Source of the DNA: Aptenodytes patagonicus
Lineage: Eukaryota; Chordata; Aves; Sphenisciformes; Spheniscidae
Reading direction: 5' to 3'
Assembly: GCF_965638725.1 (NCBI RefSeq)
Contig: NC_134975.1
Coordinates: forward strand, 2,244,179 to 2,308,178
DNA length: 64,000 nt
This document shows positions 13,507 through 26,500 of the stretch, piece by piece. The notes beneath the pieces were generated by a model, which was not told the origin of the DNA, ran no database searches, and was given only the letters and a program-made list of their open reading frames with translations. The translations under genes and the position numbers were made by a program. How positions within the stretch are numbered: the stretch's first letter is position 1; each line of letters opens with the position of its first letter.

Positions 13507-13725
13507 CCTTATGTTGGGCATGGTAGGAGGAGATAAATGTCTTTGAGCCTGCATGGTTTTGTTTGGCTAGTGGTAATTGGTACCTGCTTTTGACATGAAA
13601 AAACATTATAGTAACTATCACACACAGAGAATAATGAGCAAGTGAAAACACTTAAATGACAATCTTGGCTCAGAGAACATTTCCTTGTTTAATGTGTTCC
13701 ACTTGGGTTAATTACCAGTTCAAAT
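13507..13725 (-). promoter_or_regulatory. Possible decayed promoter of the keratin relic
   Basis: About 13555-13583 (GTTTTGTTTGGCTAGTGGTAAT) resembles the shared keratin block around GTTTGCCTGGCAGCAAT. About 13700-13725 (GGTTAATTACCAGTTCA) resembles the second block in the same order and spacing as in genes A-D. A TATA-like CCCTTATG lies near 13507. The similarity is weak and position is the main support. Confidence 0.35.
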
Positions 13726-16700
13726 ATTTACTGCAAAGTGTGTTCTTTCAGTTGATTGCTGTGGTTGTGCCATCTCTTCTGCCTCGTACTGCAGGGACAC
13801 GCTGTGGAGGTGACTTTCTTGGATATTACTTTCTCTCTGTTCCTGTAAGAGTCCCACTTCTTCCTCCTCTTCCTGCGTTCTTGTCTTGGTATATTTAGTG
13901 CAGAGAGATGATTTAGGAGAAGGCGAGCCACCCTTTCTAGTCTATAAATTAAGTTCAGTGTGATAAGGCTGTCTTTTTTGAAGATGAATTTATGGCAGAA
14001 GCGTTCCATCCCGGACAGGATGGTTGAAATGGAAAATGCTGGTTATAAAGGGTGGTGACGTATTTGCAGGAGGTTGCCCGACGCAGGAATAGAGTCACCC
14101 CTGTCTTCATATTGCTCTTTTTTGCAACACACCCAGGACACGCTTGTTTTTGGAGGGGGCACCCTCCAAGTTGCCCATCTGTCCCCATGGACGATGGAGG
14201 AGACCTGGATCATGCACTTAGTCTAGATGGCTTTGCTTCTTCCCACTTTCTTCTTCATCTCCTTGACCATGGTAGGCTTTGGCTTGGAGTGCTTGTATTG
14301 GTCAGCCAAACCATCAAGACTAAAACATTTCATATAATAACATTACTGGAATGGTATTTTTAAATTATTAATATTTTTTACTAAAAGAACTGAATGGAAA
14401 CTTTTGTCAATTATTGAAAGGTTTTTCTCTGGTTATTTTTAGCTGGCAGAAAATACAGTTCCCCAACTTAAAACAACTGTTTGTTTAAGATAATTGTGAT
14501 TAGAAAGAAAAGCAAAAAGCAGTCAGAACAGTCCTCAAAATTTAAAAAAAAAAAATGTGGGAAGGAAAAATAGCAATCATTTACCAGGAAATGTTCCTGA
14601 GCCTGTAATACAAGCTTTAATGAATAGTTTGAAAACCATTTCACATGAACCTTTTCCTTTTGGTACTGTGACAAAATCTTAAAAGCTAGCCCATTCAGCT
14701 GTAGCCATAGAGAAAAAATAAATGCAGCCTTCATTTTCCTCTTTGGTTTGCTAAAATTATAGCTAAGAATATTTGGGTGTTGGCTCAAACATGAGGAGGA
14801 AAGGAGCTGCCCTTGTTTTGGAAGAGGTAGTATCATCTTCCTTGCTTCTCTCTATTATTCAGTCCAGTAAAAGATAATTATTCTCACACTGAAATTAGGC
14901 AGTCACCTATTGCTTCCTCGGTTGGGATGGGAGAAGTCACCCTTGCTAACATGAGGAAGCTATTTTAGACTCCTGTCAGCAGTTCACCCCTGAAGCAAGA
15001 GAATGAGGCACTGCGACCGACAGCCCGGGCTTGTGTCTTCTCTTATGTGGGGACACCTTGGTGTCCCAACTTTAATGGTCAGGAGGGGAAAGCTCTGGAA
15101 ACCCTAGGGCTTGCTGGGCATTCACCCCTTCGAGGCTGGGAACGTCATGCAAAGCCAGTTCCTGTTTTGCCGGACCATGGAGGGAGAGCAAGCAAGGGCA
15201 AGACCAAAAGGTCAAGTCAACCAGCAGCAGCTGGTGAGGACTAATCCCGGGTTTCAAAGCTGTGGCTTTCTCCACCTCTTCTCTCTCAAGCAACTGTCTT
15301 TTTCAGCAACAGCAAAACCCAACGAAAAGTGGCCTCTGAAACAAAGCCAAGCTGAGTCGTTCTGGCTATGGATTGTGAAGGGATGGCCATGCCTCCTCGT
15401 AGCCACAAGGAAGACCCAAACTTGGAGTCACGGTGGTTCCTGGACAGCTGTCCTGTACACGCCGCCTGGCTGTGGCTCAGAGTGATGTCTTGAAACCGCA
15501 CAGGGAATTGGTGACGTTCAGGCAATTAACTGGAGCTGCCTAATGGCTCAGCAGGGACTCTAGGCATTGGGCTTGCCTTCTTTCCAAATTACATTTGCAA
15601 GTGATGAATGCATTAAGCTCAGATGCAAAATTACCCACCTAGATGGGCTCCACCTCGTCTAATTGTAGCCACTTAAAAGTTAGATAAACTGCTGAACTGG
15701 GTTTCCTCGTTTGAGAGGGGCTCAGGTGGAGGACTGTCCACCTCACCTAACCGGGGCCTGACACGCAGATGGTCAAAGTTAGAGGAGACAGTTTCTACTC
15801 TTAGCATAGAAATGTCTTCGCATGCCCTCCCCCAAAGGTGCTTATCTTCTTCCTTGCATCAGTCTTTAATATTCACTTTTTTTAGGTTGCAATTAGAATT
15901 TTGCCCTGTGAGAGCAGGGAGATTAGTGGTGCCGTGTGGCCTGTAATTCTTCATGTGCTGGAGACAGGGAGAAATTCCCTGTGATAATAGCGTCTGCAAA
16001 TCCAGCGGATGACAGCGTCTGAGTACATGCAGGCGTCTTGCATGGTGATGTCTCCATTTGCACTAATACCCCGGCCCCGGGCTGCCTGCAGAGCCAGGAG
16101 AGATCTAATTGACGCAGTCAGTAGAGTCTAGAGCTTGATGCATTTTGTCCTAAATTAGGCGCCTGTGTTTGGTCAGATGAATCACCCCATGGAAATGTTG
16201 GTTTCTTTCCATGAAATGAGCCCCCAGCAACCAGCTCATATGTTGAGCTCTACGTGGGAGACTTCAAAACTAAGACAAAGTCGATCCCACCCCGTTATGG
16301 GGTGGGATCTCATAACTTATCCCTTTGCCTTTTAAGTCATACAGGGTAAATGTCACACTTTGTCAGCCCCAATGCCACCGAAGCAAAGGTTTTTATGTCT
16401 GAAATACATATGACTGGCAAAGCACAGCCCACATCACAAGCCTGTTGAGCTCAGAAGGTCAGCGTTGGCATCTGTCTTCATTCAACTGCTGTGACATGGA
16501 AGGATCAAACAAATAGGTTGTTCTGAGGTTGCAGCAATGAATGAAGCTACAGGCTGGCAAACTTGTCACAGAGGACATCTTACGGTGCTCAGAACTGTTT
16601 TGGGGGTTTCTGGCGATCTTTGACATCAGTTGCTACTGGGCTATAAAATATCTTACAGGTGATATAAGGAGGTAAATAAAACAGAATAAACACCATTGGA

Positions 16701-16876
16701 CTCTCCTGGCATCTGAGTCCCACCATGCTCCAAACTGTCTAAAGAGAATCAAAAGATCTGTTCGGTCCTCTCTTCCCCCCGTAGACTGTGAAAGAGCACT
16801 TCTTCACCCATTTTGAAATTTCTTTAAATACCGACTCTGGAAAAATTCAGAGACAAACCATGTACTTTCAATGCAG
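13726..16876. other. Intergenic spacer, no gene recognised
   Basis: No gene, RNA gene or clear mobile element was seen. Fragments near 15640-15800 and 16140-16165 resemble an old dispersed repeat (see findings). A perfect hairpin is listed separately. Confidence 0.5.
16283..16309. repeat. Perfect 11-bp hairpin
   Basis: GATCCCACCCC, a 5-base loop GTTAT, then GGGGTGGGATC. It lies about 570 bp beyond gene B's poly(A) signal. No function is implied. Confidence 0.8.
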
Positions 16877-16882
16877 TTTATT
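16877..16882 (-). terminator. Poly(A) signal AATAAA of keratin gene B
   Basis: AATAAA on the minus strand, about 820 bp after the gene B stop codon and followed by CTGCAT. The pseudogene C has the same signal in a similar context (AATAAAGTGCAT) at a similar distance. Confidence 0.75.
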
Positions 16883-17221
16883 GAAGGCGCAGTGAAAAGC
16901 TGGGAAGTTTGAGCAGTCAATGAAAGAAGCTCTGTTTATGTGAGTACAAGATGTCAACTCAGAAGATTTATGCACCAATAACTTCCCTTGGCATTTCAGG
17001 GGTGGGGATGGGGGGGTGAGCTCTTCTAAAAATCAGCACGCTTTGAACTAGCCACCCCTAACATGCAGAAGCAAATGAAAGTACTACGTATTCATCTGTA
17101 AGCAAATTCCACAAAAAGCCTATGGCTGCAGTGTAACTAGCAGGTGCTTTGAAAGTTGACATCGCCTTGTTTAAAATTTAAGCTGAAATTTGCAGCTCAG
17201 GGTTTCTTCTTTGACCAAAAG

Positions 17222-17245
17222 AAAAAAAAAAAAAAAAAAAAAAAA
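17222..17245. repeat. (A)24 homopolymer
   Basis: A run of 24 A on the plus strand inside the inferred 3' UTR of gene B, so U-rich in that transcript. Confidence 0.9.
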
Positions 17246-17699
17246 GGGAGCGTGCTCTTTGCAGTGCCTCCTGGGAAAGTTAAATCATCACTCTCTTTTC
17301 TGAAATGCTTTGGGAGGAGCTGGAAGAAAAAGAGGTGTCTTGTAAGGAAGAACATTGTTAATGAATCTGCTCATTATGGGAAAAGCCAGAGAGAGAAGGC
17401 AGCGCAACAAGCAAACCCTTAAAGCTGTGATAATGTAGACAGTATAAACTCAGAGAAATAATACTGTGTTGAGCACCTGCTGGAGAAGCTTGCTAGATGT
17501 GTCTTTAGGGTTGGGGACTCTGAAAACATAACTTGGTGGGGTACATACTTGATGCTAATAAATGTGGGAATGGGCTTGGTGACAAATGTTGCTACTAGTG
17601 GGCAGAGAAACTATCCTGCATCATCTCAGTGGTAGGAACTGCACGTCTAAGCGTTGTCCTCCAACGTTGCTGGCTGTGCCACCTCCCCAGCTGATGGCC

Positions 17700-20600
17700 C
17701 TATGGAACAACGCACGGGTCCCTGACAACCCCATAGTTCCCCACCACGCCGTTGTTGCACCCCACAACTTCAGGGCTGTTTGCAACAACGACGGGAGAGC
17801 CCCCCAGCTGCCTGATGACGCAGCCTTGGTTTCCGAAGCTGACCACCCCACCAGCTTGGCAAGCCCCCATCCTAGCATTCAAGCTCCCGTTTCCCGTGCT
17901 GATGACGGTGCGGGCTGGGTACCCCCCGCTCCGGGAGCTGAATCCCCCATTTTTGCAGTTGACCCCTCCGGCTTGGCAATACACCTCTGGGACACACTGC
18001 TTAGCCACCGAGCTAATGACTCTCTTGGGGTGGATCCCAGCGCTCCGGGAGCTGAATCCTCCATTCTGGGAGCTGTGTCGTCCGGACCGTCTCCCCAGGG
18101 AGCCATAGCCACATGCAGCCCCGTTTGCAGCCAGCATCCCGCAGTCATCGGGGATATTGTAGCCACTGCTGACCACAGCTGCAAGACAGCCCACAGGATT
18201 AATTATTTAGAGAGGAAAACTGGAAGACTCCCACAAGGCAAGTTGTTTCATGAGTGACAGAACCGACCAAACCTGATTTCCTCTAGATTTGTCCAATGTA
18301 TCTGAGCCTCTGCTCCTTCCAACTCCTCCCCCATGTCCCAACACACCCCCTCACAGATCCTCCCAGTTCCCACGTTGCTCATCTGGCCGGTGGCATATTC
18401 TTCCCCAGGTTGCCTGGCGGGTTTGCCAGGACAGCTCGCTCTTTCCTCCAAGAGCAGGAAAGGGTCATGAATTTGACCTCCCCCCCTCCATCCAAAAGCT
18501 GGGGTTGTGTTAAATTCAGAGGTATTTGAGATTTCTGGGACTAAACCTTCAACATCAGCCTGGGCCGAAATGGAAAAGGGAGGCAGAGGGAGCTGGGGCA
18601 GACAGATAATGCTACTCCATAAACTGCCTTCCCTAAAATGATGAGCCCTCATGGCTGAAAATCTTCAGGTTACTTACACACGCTCACCGGGTTCCCCACA
18701 CATATCCTGTTAGGGGAGAGAAGAGAAATGCATGTTATCCTATTAACCAGCAGCATGCACATCTAGAAACCTGACGTTTCTCATAACTTCCAGCCATACA
18801 TCCAGCCCACTTAATTCCTTGTTGTAACACGTCTGACTATCCCTAGGACAGGAACTGTTTTTGCTGGCACAAGGGTGGCCTGTATGGCCTCCAGCCATCT
18901 CTCCAGCCCCAGTTTCTGTGAGCCTGGGAGGATCCTGGAGCTGCAAAATTCACTTGGGAGCTGGAATCATTCTGGCCTCTGATATACAGGAGAAAAGGGA
19001 CAAGATCTCTGTCACCTACCTGCTCTCTTCACCCTCCAGTAGAGTCTTGTATGTTGCGATCTCAATATCCAGGGCCAGTTTGACATTCAGCAGCTCCTGG
19101 TAATCCCGCAGCATGCAAGCCAGCTCATCCTTGGCCTTCTGGAGGGCATTCTGCAGCTCAACGTGCTTCTCCCGGGCATCTTTCAGGGCACAATCCCCAC
19201 GCTGCTCAACATCACAAATGGAGGTTTGCAGGCAGGAGACCTGTCAGAGAGGAGGATAACAGTGCAGGTGTCTTCAAGGCTTCGTTTCCTAATTCCTGGA
19301 CAGTCTGGTTTTGGATTAATCCGCTCTTCCAATTGCAAAAAGAGAAAAAAACCACCAGTGTCCCTTCTCTCTATCCACTTTTCAACTATACACTTTCCAA
19401 CTGCAGCCTAGAGCAGGTCTTAAATCTACTAAAGGCCAATGCGTCATCTTCCCTCATATCTGAGCTGTCCTCCAAGACATTGCCCTTTCTGGAAACATCA
19501 CCTCTGGGCCTCTCCTACCTGCTTCTTCACGTTCTCCAGTTCACACTGCAGCTTCTGTATCATCCGGGTTAGCTCTGAAATCTCACACTTGTTGCTTTGC
19601 AGATCATCGCAATACTTGCCTCTCTTATCCTGGAGCTCCTGAAACTGGAACCAAGAAACAAGACAATCGTCGTTTTTGACCTGCAGCCTGTTAAGTTGGC
19701 AGGCAGACACCCAGGTTGCTTCTTACTCACCCTGGTTTGGTAGAAAGCATCAACTTCTTCTTTGCTCTTCTGAGCTATTTCTTGGTACCAGCATTCAACG
19801 TTCTTGATGATGCTTTCCATGTCCAGGTCTCGGTTGTTGTCCATTTTCACGATGACCGAAGTGTCGCATAGCTGGCGATCTACCTGAGCTCGTTCCTACA
19901 GGTTGGGGAATGGCTTAGTCAGCTGTTAGCACTTCTCAGACTTTGTAGTGAAGGAAGGGCTGGGACAAAGAGCCACACTGCTGATGGATATAACAAGTCA
20001 AGAAATGTCCCTCAGGTTGGCTCAGCAGAAAATCCTCCCTGCTGGACGAGTTGCCACATGTCAGCTGCTGACCTACATGCTGACCTGCAGCAATTCTGCC
20101 CACATCAATGGCAAGGAATTTGAGTGACTTAACCCTTGGTATCCTGTCATCTTCAGCTGCTTTACTGATGTTAATGACAGGATTAAGCTGGGAGTTTCTG
20201 TAGCTCTAATCAGACAACTGCAATCCGGAGTAACTAGACAGACGCATCTCTTTTCTCAGGGGTAGAGTTAGGACACAGCTAATTCATACCTGGAGCTGCT
20301 TTAAGAAAGGGGGAACCACCCTATTTCCAGCATAATCATGTTAATATTATATCAACCTTGTACTTCCATGCTTTCAGGTATTCAGGGATTGGGACGAGAC
20401 ACGTCCAAGAGGGGTTTCAAGCTGTAGAAATTTGGAGCACCTGAAGGATGAGACAGCAGCACCAAACTCCTGGGAGGGACCAGAGAAACTCACCTCCTCA
20501 AACACACATTTCAGCAACTCCAACTGCCTTCTCAACAGATCCACCTTCACCTCCAGCTCTTCCTTGTTCAAAAAGATACAGTCTGCATCCTGAAAGAGAG

Positions 20601-23185
20601 GAGACATGTTCCAGCCCAATCTCACTGAAAACATTGGAGAAACACACAGAAGACAGAGGCAGCGCCAATAAAACAGAAACATGTTTCAACAAGATTTCAA
20701 GAGCAGAAAGGTGTGAGTCAAGATGCCCTGGTGTCTCCTAAAGGAAAACAAAACCATTCCAACATGACTTACAGGGATTAGTTTACTAGTTTATTACTTA
20801 GGACCTAGCTACAAACTCAGAATTGACTAATGAGTATTTAAACATAATTTTTTAATATTGTTCAAATGAATTCTGCTTTTCTGATGTCCAAGAATAAAGG
20901 ATGTGAAGAGACTGTCAGAAAATAACCAGCATCTTAGACACCGGGTATTCCAGTGTGACCTCTCCCATTCTGTCCCCCTTCCGCAAATACACCCTCCCAT
21001 TACGCTTCAAGAATGTGCTTGGGGTAACAAAAGTATTGCTGTGGTGCTGATGATGTAAGCTTTGAGGATACATTATTTTTACTTTTTACTTGCATTTGCC
21101 TCTTTTTCTGACCCTGTGCCTCTTTACAGGCCTCCCTCCTGCTCATTATAACACTTTTGCCAGGCATTTGCTGACAATGCACTATTTCAGCCAAGCTTTA
21201 CACCAGATAAACCTATTACAGGTATAATGATTGATGTATTTTGAGCTTCTCACCTTTTTGAGTGCCACAAACTCATTCTCCACAGTTGTGCGCCTGTTGA
21301 TTTCCTCTTCATATCTGTTGGAAAAGGAGAAGAAAAGGGCTGAGCCAAGCAATGCTATCAGACACACAGACATTAGCCATCAGGTATAAATCACAACCTT
21401 CGCTTGCTCAGAGGCTGCCATCGGGCACTGTAAGATCAGTGTCTGGAGACCAAACTCTAATGACCATCCCAAGATCAGAAGCTTCTTCATGAACAGCAAC
21501 ATTAACAATGCAAAGAGTTTGCAAGTGGGACAGAAGAACGTGACATCCCCAAAGGGGATGCACCACATGTCTGGGAGATGTTGCCTGAGATGAACCAGAG
21601 GAGAAGTGAAATGCCAACAGCTAGAGGAGACCTGAAGGTCCTTACTTGCACTTGAACTCCTCCACCAGCTGGCTTGTGGCACACTCTTCGCTGCTCAGTT
21701 TTTGCTTTTCACATAGCAAGCAGTCCAGGCGCTTCCGCAGGTCACAGATGTAATTCTCAAAGTACAGTTCAAGGTTTTTCCCTTTCTTTGGTAGGACGTA
21801 TTGCTGGAGGAGGCCCCACTTGGTCTCCAGCACTTTGTTCTGCTGCTCCAGGAATCGGACCTGCAGGCCAAAAAATAGCAATTCTTCAAATAAAGAGATG
21901 AATGCAGTAACTCGACAACTGGTTTAACTGTCTGCTCTCACTGTGAAACTGCAGGTGTAAGAATAGGATTTTTTGAGAAGTGAGAGGTGATAAACCACAA
22001 TGATCATAAAACCTGCCTTTATTTAGAAATTTAAAAGTCACATGCCTAAATTATTTAGAAATCTACAAGTCACAGATGTGACTTTTAGATGTCTAAAGGC
22101 AGATGTCTAAATCTGCCTTTCTCACCAATGAAGAGAAATAAAGCTCCTCTGGATGGTGCCTCTGATGTATTTTAGGATGAGGTTGAGTACCCGGAGGGTG
22201 GAACCTGTTTGTCTCTGTTTTTTCTACAAAGGGGTCCTAAGGTGACAGCTCAGACTTAGATATCTGAAGTTTAGGTGCCTGAATCAAGATTAACCTCCTT
22301 TGCCCTCAGGAATGTTTTTGGAACAGTCGCTATATTTAAAGACAAAGAGGGAAAAAGGGTCTAATACAGGGCAGAAAGATGAGCCCGTCAGGGCTGTAAC
22401 TTCTAGCTGAGCTAGAACAAGGATGCAGTGAGAAATCCAGCCTTGAACTGAGGCCATCCAGAGAGGAGACACCTGCAAGGAAGTCCAGTGCTACCGTGGC
22501 CACAATACAAACACCATCAAATACGGGGACCGGTATGTGGCTGAAATGAGCCCTTCCCCAGTACTGAAGATCTCACTCTGAACCAACATGGCTCTGTGGG
22601 AATCTGGACCCTTGCATGGACCCAGGCCAGTGAATCATGCCACGAGGTGGACTGGGGGTTTAGAGGAGGTTGGCTGTGTTTTATTTTTCTCAAAGAAGTG
22701 CAAGTACAGAGCAGGTTTGCACTCACCTTGTCGATGAAGCAGGCGAATTGGGTGTTGAGGGTCTTGATCTGTTCCTTCTCCTGACAGCGTATTTCATGTT
22801 CCAGCGGGTCGACCCCAACACAGAGGGGCTTCAGAAGCCGTTCGTCAATGCAGATACCTTGGATGCCATCAGCCTTGCGATCGGGGTAACCTCTCACAAT
22901 ACTATATCCCCTGGGGCCACAAAGGCCAACCCTTCCTCCAACATTACCGTAGCCTACGCCGCCGAAGCCGAACTCTCCAAAACATCCAGTACCGCAGACC
23001 CCATTCACGTAGGAAATTCTCCTGTTTCCACCCAGGTTGCAGACGCTCCTGCTGCTATAGGCACCAGCTCCGCATCGGACAGGTTGGCAGGCAGAGGCGG
23101 CGTAGCTTCGACCACAAATCTCCGAAGCTGAACTGAAACCTCTTCGTCCCAGGACAGATCTCACTGTAGGCGCCTGTCTGCTCAT
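17700..23185 (-). CDS. Type II (basic) keratin, Cys-rich, complete, 616 residues (gene B)
   Basis: Filament-forming type II keratin. Nine exons on minus: 22727-23185, 21646-21860, 21254-21314, 20494-20589, 19731-19895, 19519-19644, 19020-19240, 18678-18706 and 17700-18178. They total 1,851 bp with all phases closing and GT/AG at every border. The start at 23185 begins MSRQ. Residues 1 to about 134 are a Gly/Ser/Cys head. The helix starts at [19 protein letters not shown], and the rod ends near residue 448 with the canonical [15 protein letters not shown]. The tail of about 168 residues is Gly/Val/Cys-rich and has an internal duplication of NGGFSSRS. Cysteines are frequent through the rod ([45 protein letters not shown]), as in hard, disulfide-linked keratins. 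Exon 8 is 29 bp, against 35 bp remembered for mammals. Intron 1 (21861-22726) holds only weak old-repeat traces. It is most likely expressed in hard cornified epithelium, by inference from Cys content. The exact orthologue is not assigned. Confidence 0.93.
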
Positions 23186-23280
23186 CGTGGCTTATTTGAA
23201 GGTGGAATATGAAAGTTTAGGGGAAGCGCTTCTGCAGGAGAGGAACGGAGATCCCGCTGAAGTGACACAGTGATGCTACC

Positions 23281-23514
23281 CCTTATATACATTTGGGAAG
23301 CTGGCCTTGATAGGATCAGGACATTAATTTGAAGTGCTTAAGGGTTTGGTTTGCCTGGCAGCAATAAATGCTCCTCAAAATGCAAAACAGCCCAGCAAAT
23401 ACTAACTACTGAGGAAATAAAAAGGAATCTAAAAGTGCTCTGTTTGCAAGTTGGCTTAGAATATATTACGGTTTGAAGTGTTCCCCTAACTTAGGCTAAT
23501 TATAGTTTAGCAAA
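23281..23514 (-). promoter_or_regulatory. Promoter of keratin gene B
   Basis: The TATA box (TATATAAGG on minus) is at 23281-23289, about 96 bp before the ATG. The shared block is at 23341-23370. On the minus strand it contains AAACCAAA, an exact fit to the CK-8-mer AARCCAAA, followed in the block by the GCCTGGCAGCAA core (plus reading). The second shared block TAATTATAGTTTAGCAAA is at 23497-23514, identical to that of gene A over 18 bases. Confidence 0.8.
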
Positions 23515-26500
23515 CATTTTTGAAGAAACTCTTTGTGATTTGTTTGCAGTTTGTCGTTTGGGGTTTTGTGTCTCATGGGTTTTTGTGTATGATGGCATGT
23601 TTTGCAGGCTTGCACTTTGTGGGGGTAATTTCACAATCTCTCCTTTTTTCTCTCACCAGGCTTGTTTTGGGTGCGGAAAAGTAACCAAAAAAAAAAGAAA
23701 AAAGAAAGTCAACCATGGAAAAACACCATGGAAGTCGTGTTGTGATGGATGGATCATTTCTGTGCCTGAAACACTAGCACATTCACTGAGTTACGGGTCT
23801 GGATTCACATGCAAGGACTCAAAATGCCCCCCCAAAACATTCCCATGCAGCATTTCATGCTGACCTTCTCTTACCACATGAAACACCACCAAAAGAGAGC
23901 AGGTTGCATCCAGGAACTGAGGCATATTTCAGTTTTCTTACTAGCTTTATGTTCTGTGCAGTCAGTGACATTTTCACTTGAGTAATGCTGCAAACTCTTA
24001 ACCTGAAGTCCATTTGGCACGGTTAAATCTTTGGCCCTCGCTATCTTGGAGCTTCTACCAAGCTGGATGTTGGAGACCTTTTTGATTCATCTTCTGGTAG
24101 TCTCTACAGGGAACAAAGAAGGAACAGTAGCGCATTTCAGCCTGGTGAGATCCACCTCATTCAAGAAACAACAGCTAAGAGTTGGGTGACTTTGCCAGAC
24201 ACGTCCTTGACACTCAATCGAGTTACACCTCCTAGAGAGAGGCAACAGCCCCTGGGTCCGTGCTTAGGGGAACTGGGGTGATTCACTCTCCGCAGGCGCT
24301 GGTCTTTCTCCATCAACGGAGGAAGTCTTAATGAGTAGATTAGGCTGGACACCAGAGATGGCTTTGACTCACATTGGCAAGATGAATCTCTCTCCTAATC
24401 ACCAGCCCAAGGAGGTGAGACAGTGAACCTATCTGCCAGCTATCTCAGGGCCTTCTCCAAACTGGCATTTGGAAAGTCAAAACAATAGGGCTCTTTCAGC
24501 TCTTTGAGAGTAAAGTGTTTGGGAGAAAAAGAGACATTATAGTGCAAACAACTAAATGCCCTCAGCTCTTCCTAACTGAAGGGGAGCAATGCTTGGAGAA
24601 GTCTGCATGTTATACATACAACCTGGCAGTATCTAGAGACACCCGGTAGCTGTCTTCCCCCATCCTCATTAACCCCCTCCAAAAACATTTTCCAAGAGGT
24701 AGGATCAGGTGGTGCAAATCATAAAAACAGTGCTAAACCGCCTTAAAACATTAAACCTTCTAATACCAAGTTCTTAAAAAGAAGACATGCACACCGAAAC
24801 CATAGGACGTGACTGCAGCACCGCGGTTCACAAGGCTATTAATTGAATGTGTAATTGCCACTTATGTGAGTTTGAGGGGCTGGTGGTATAAATTAGTTGC
24901 ATAAACTGATACTTTTGCCCTATACAAATGGGATAATTCAACATATTTACGGCATGACTCTCAGATTACACCTTTGTTTATAGTATTTTAGGCTCACAGT
25001 TTATACTGGGTTGCCAGCACATTTGCCAATATCAGTTAAAACAAATATTAGAGACTTCAAGCTAAAGCTTGTAGCTTCCCAGATCCTTTAAGTTCTAAAC
25101 AAAGATTTATCAGAAGCGAAATGCATGTTTGAATCCAAAAAAGAGTACAAAAGCCAATTGTTACGAGCTCTATATAGGAAGACTGCACCCTGGACCAGAA
25201 GTCAGACTGAAGGCTGGTGTGCCACTGCTCCCTTTCTGCACCCCATTATACACGTCGGCTGTGTGGGAGACACCTGGAACATACCATAGACTGCAATTAA
25301 ACGTCTGTGAACCAACTGTGCTGCAGCAGCCCCAGTTCCAAAATGCCTCACCAGAGCCACTGGCTTCCTGATAGGTAAGAGATTTTGGGCACAAGTTGCC
25401 CAGTATTGGGTAAAATTTCTGTGTTAGCCAAATCCCTGTTGTTGCTCCTGAATCCCGGTGAGAAGGCAGCTATGCAGAAGATTCACTTAATGTCTTTTAG
25501 GTCCTTCCAAGGAACAATGAGTGTTTTGCCTGTTGGTACCTAAGATCTCAGGAATCAACAATTTGTTATTGTGAGTATGGACATGGGAAATGGGAGAGTA
25601 CTCTGAAGCAAAAATTGCATCTTTTTGACTCAAAAAAAAAAAGGAGGGGAAGGACTGAAGAAGCAAAAAAGGAAAATATTTTGATGAGGGGTTGAATGAG
25701 TCATTCTGACAACTTGCAATCTCTCCCTTTGTCAGCATTCTTCTCCCTGAATGTGCTGCTGAAAGTGGAATTCATTATAAGAACATGTGAAGTTCACTAA
25801 TTTGTTTGTTGCCTCTGGAGAAGAATCCGAACTAGCTCTTAAAATATGTTTTATGCGATAGTCTCAAAGAGCCATGCTCCATCTCTGTAATTATCCACAG
25901 CCCTAGAAAACTCATTGCATTCAGATAAGACAATGGCAATAACCTACCTGTGCTAACAGCATTTGATAGATGTAAGATGGGGTCATAACATGTATTTTTA
26001 TACACACAGTTTCATGGACTGTATAGACTCTTGTCCACGTCATTCATGAGATGTTGAAGAATTGATTTGATTAGCGCAGCCTCATTCCCTTGTATCCTAA
26101 AGCCAAAGTTGTCCAAGGGAATTCAATCCAGTAATGTATTTTTTTTCCTCTCATTAGCCTACATCTGCCCTATGTTAGAAGTCGAGGCTGGGATTTTCAA
26201 AGGATGTTCCTCATAAAATTCATCAAACACTGGGCCTGGGTGCACCTTCCTCCCTACTTCAGCCATCAAACTAGCCATGTATTCTAATTTCATCTCTGAG
26301 ACTCCATCTATGGCTAATGGAAAGAGATAGGCATCTCCAGACGGTGATTCATCGCATCCTAAAATAGGCAGCTAAGACAGGTGGGAGGAATCCACCTCTG
26401 GAGGTACTTACCTCTCTTCTTATTGACTACCAGAGGCAGTCTAGACAACCAGACAACTAGACCAGGCGCCCCACTTCTGGATGGTTAAAGTTAGATGAAA

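Noticed and set aside
17586-18257. Plus-strand ORF of 223 codons
   Set aside because: Antisense to the gene B tail exon, whose splice acceptor and phase fit the minus-strand gene.
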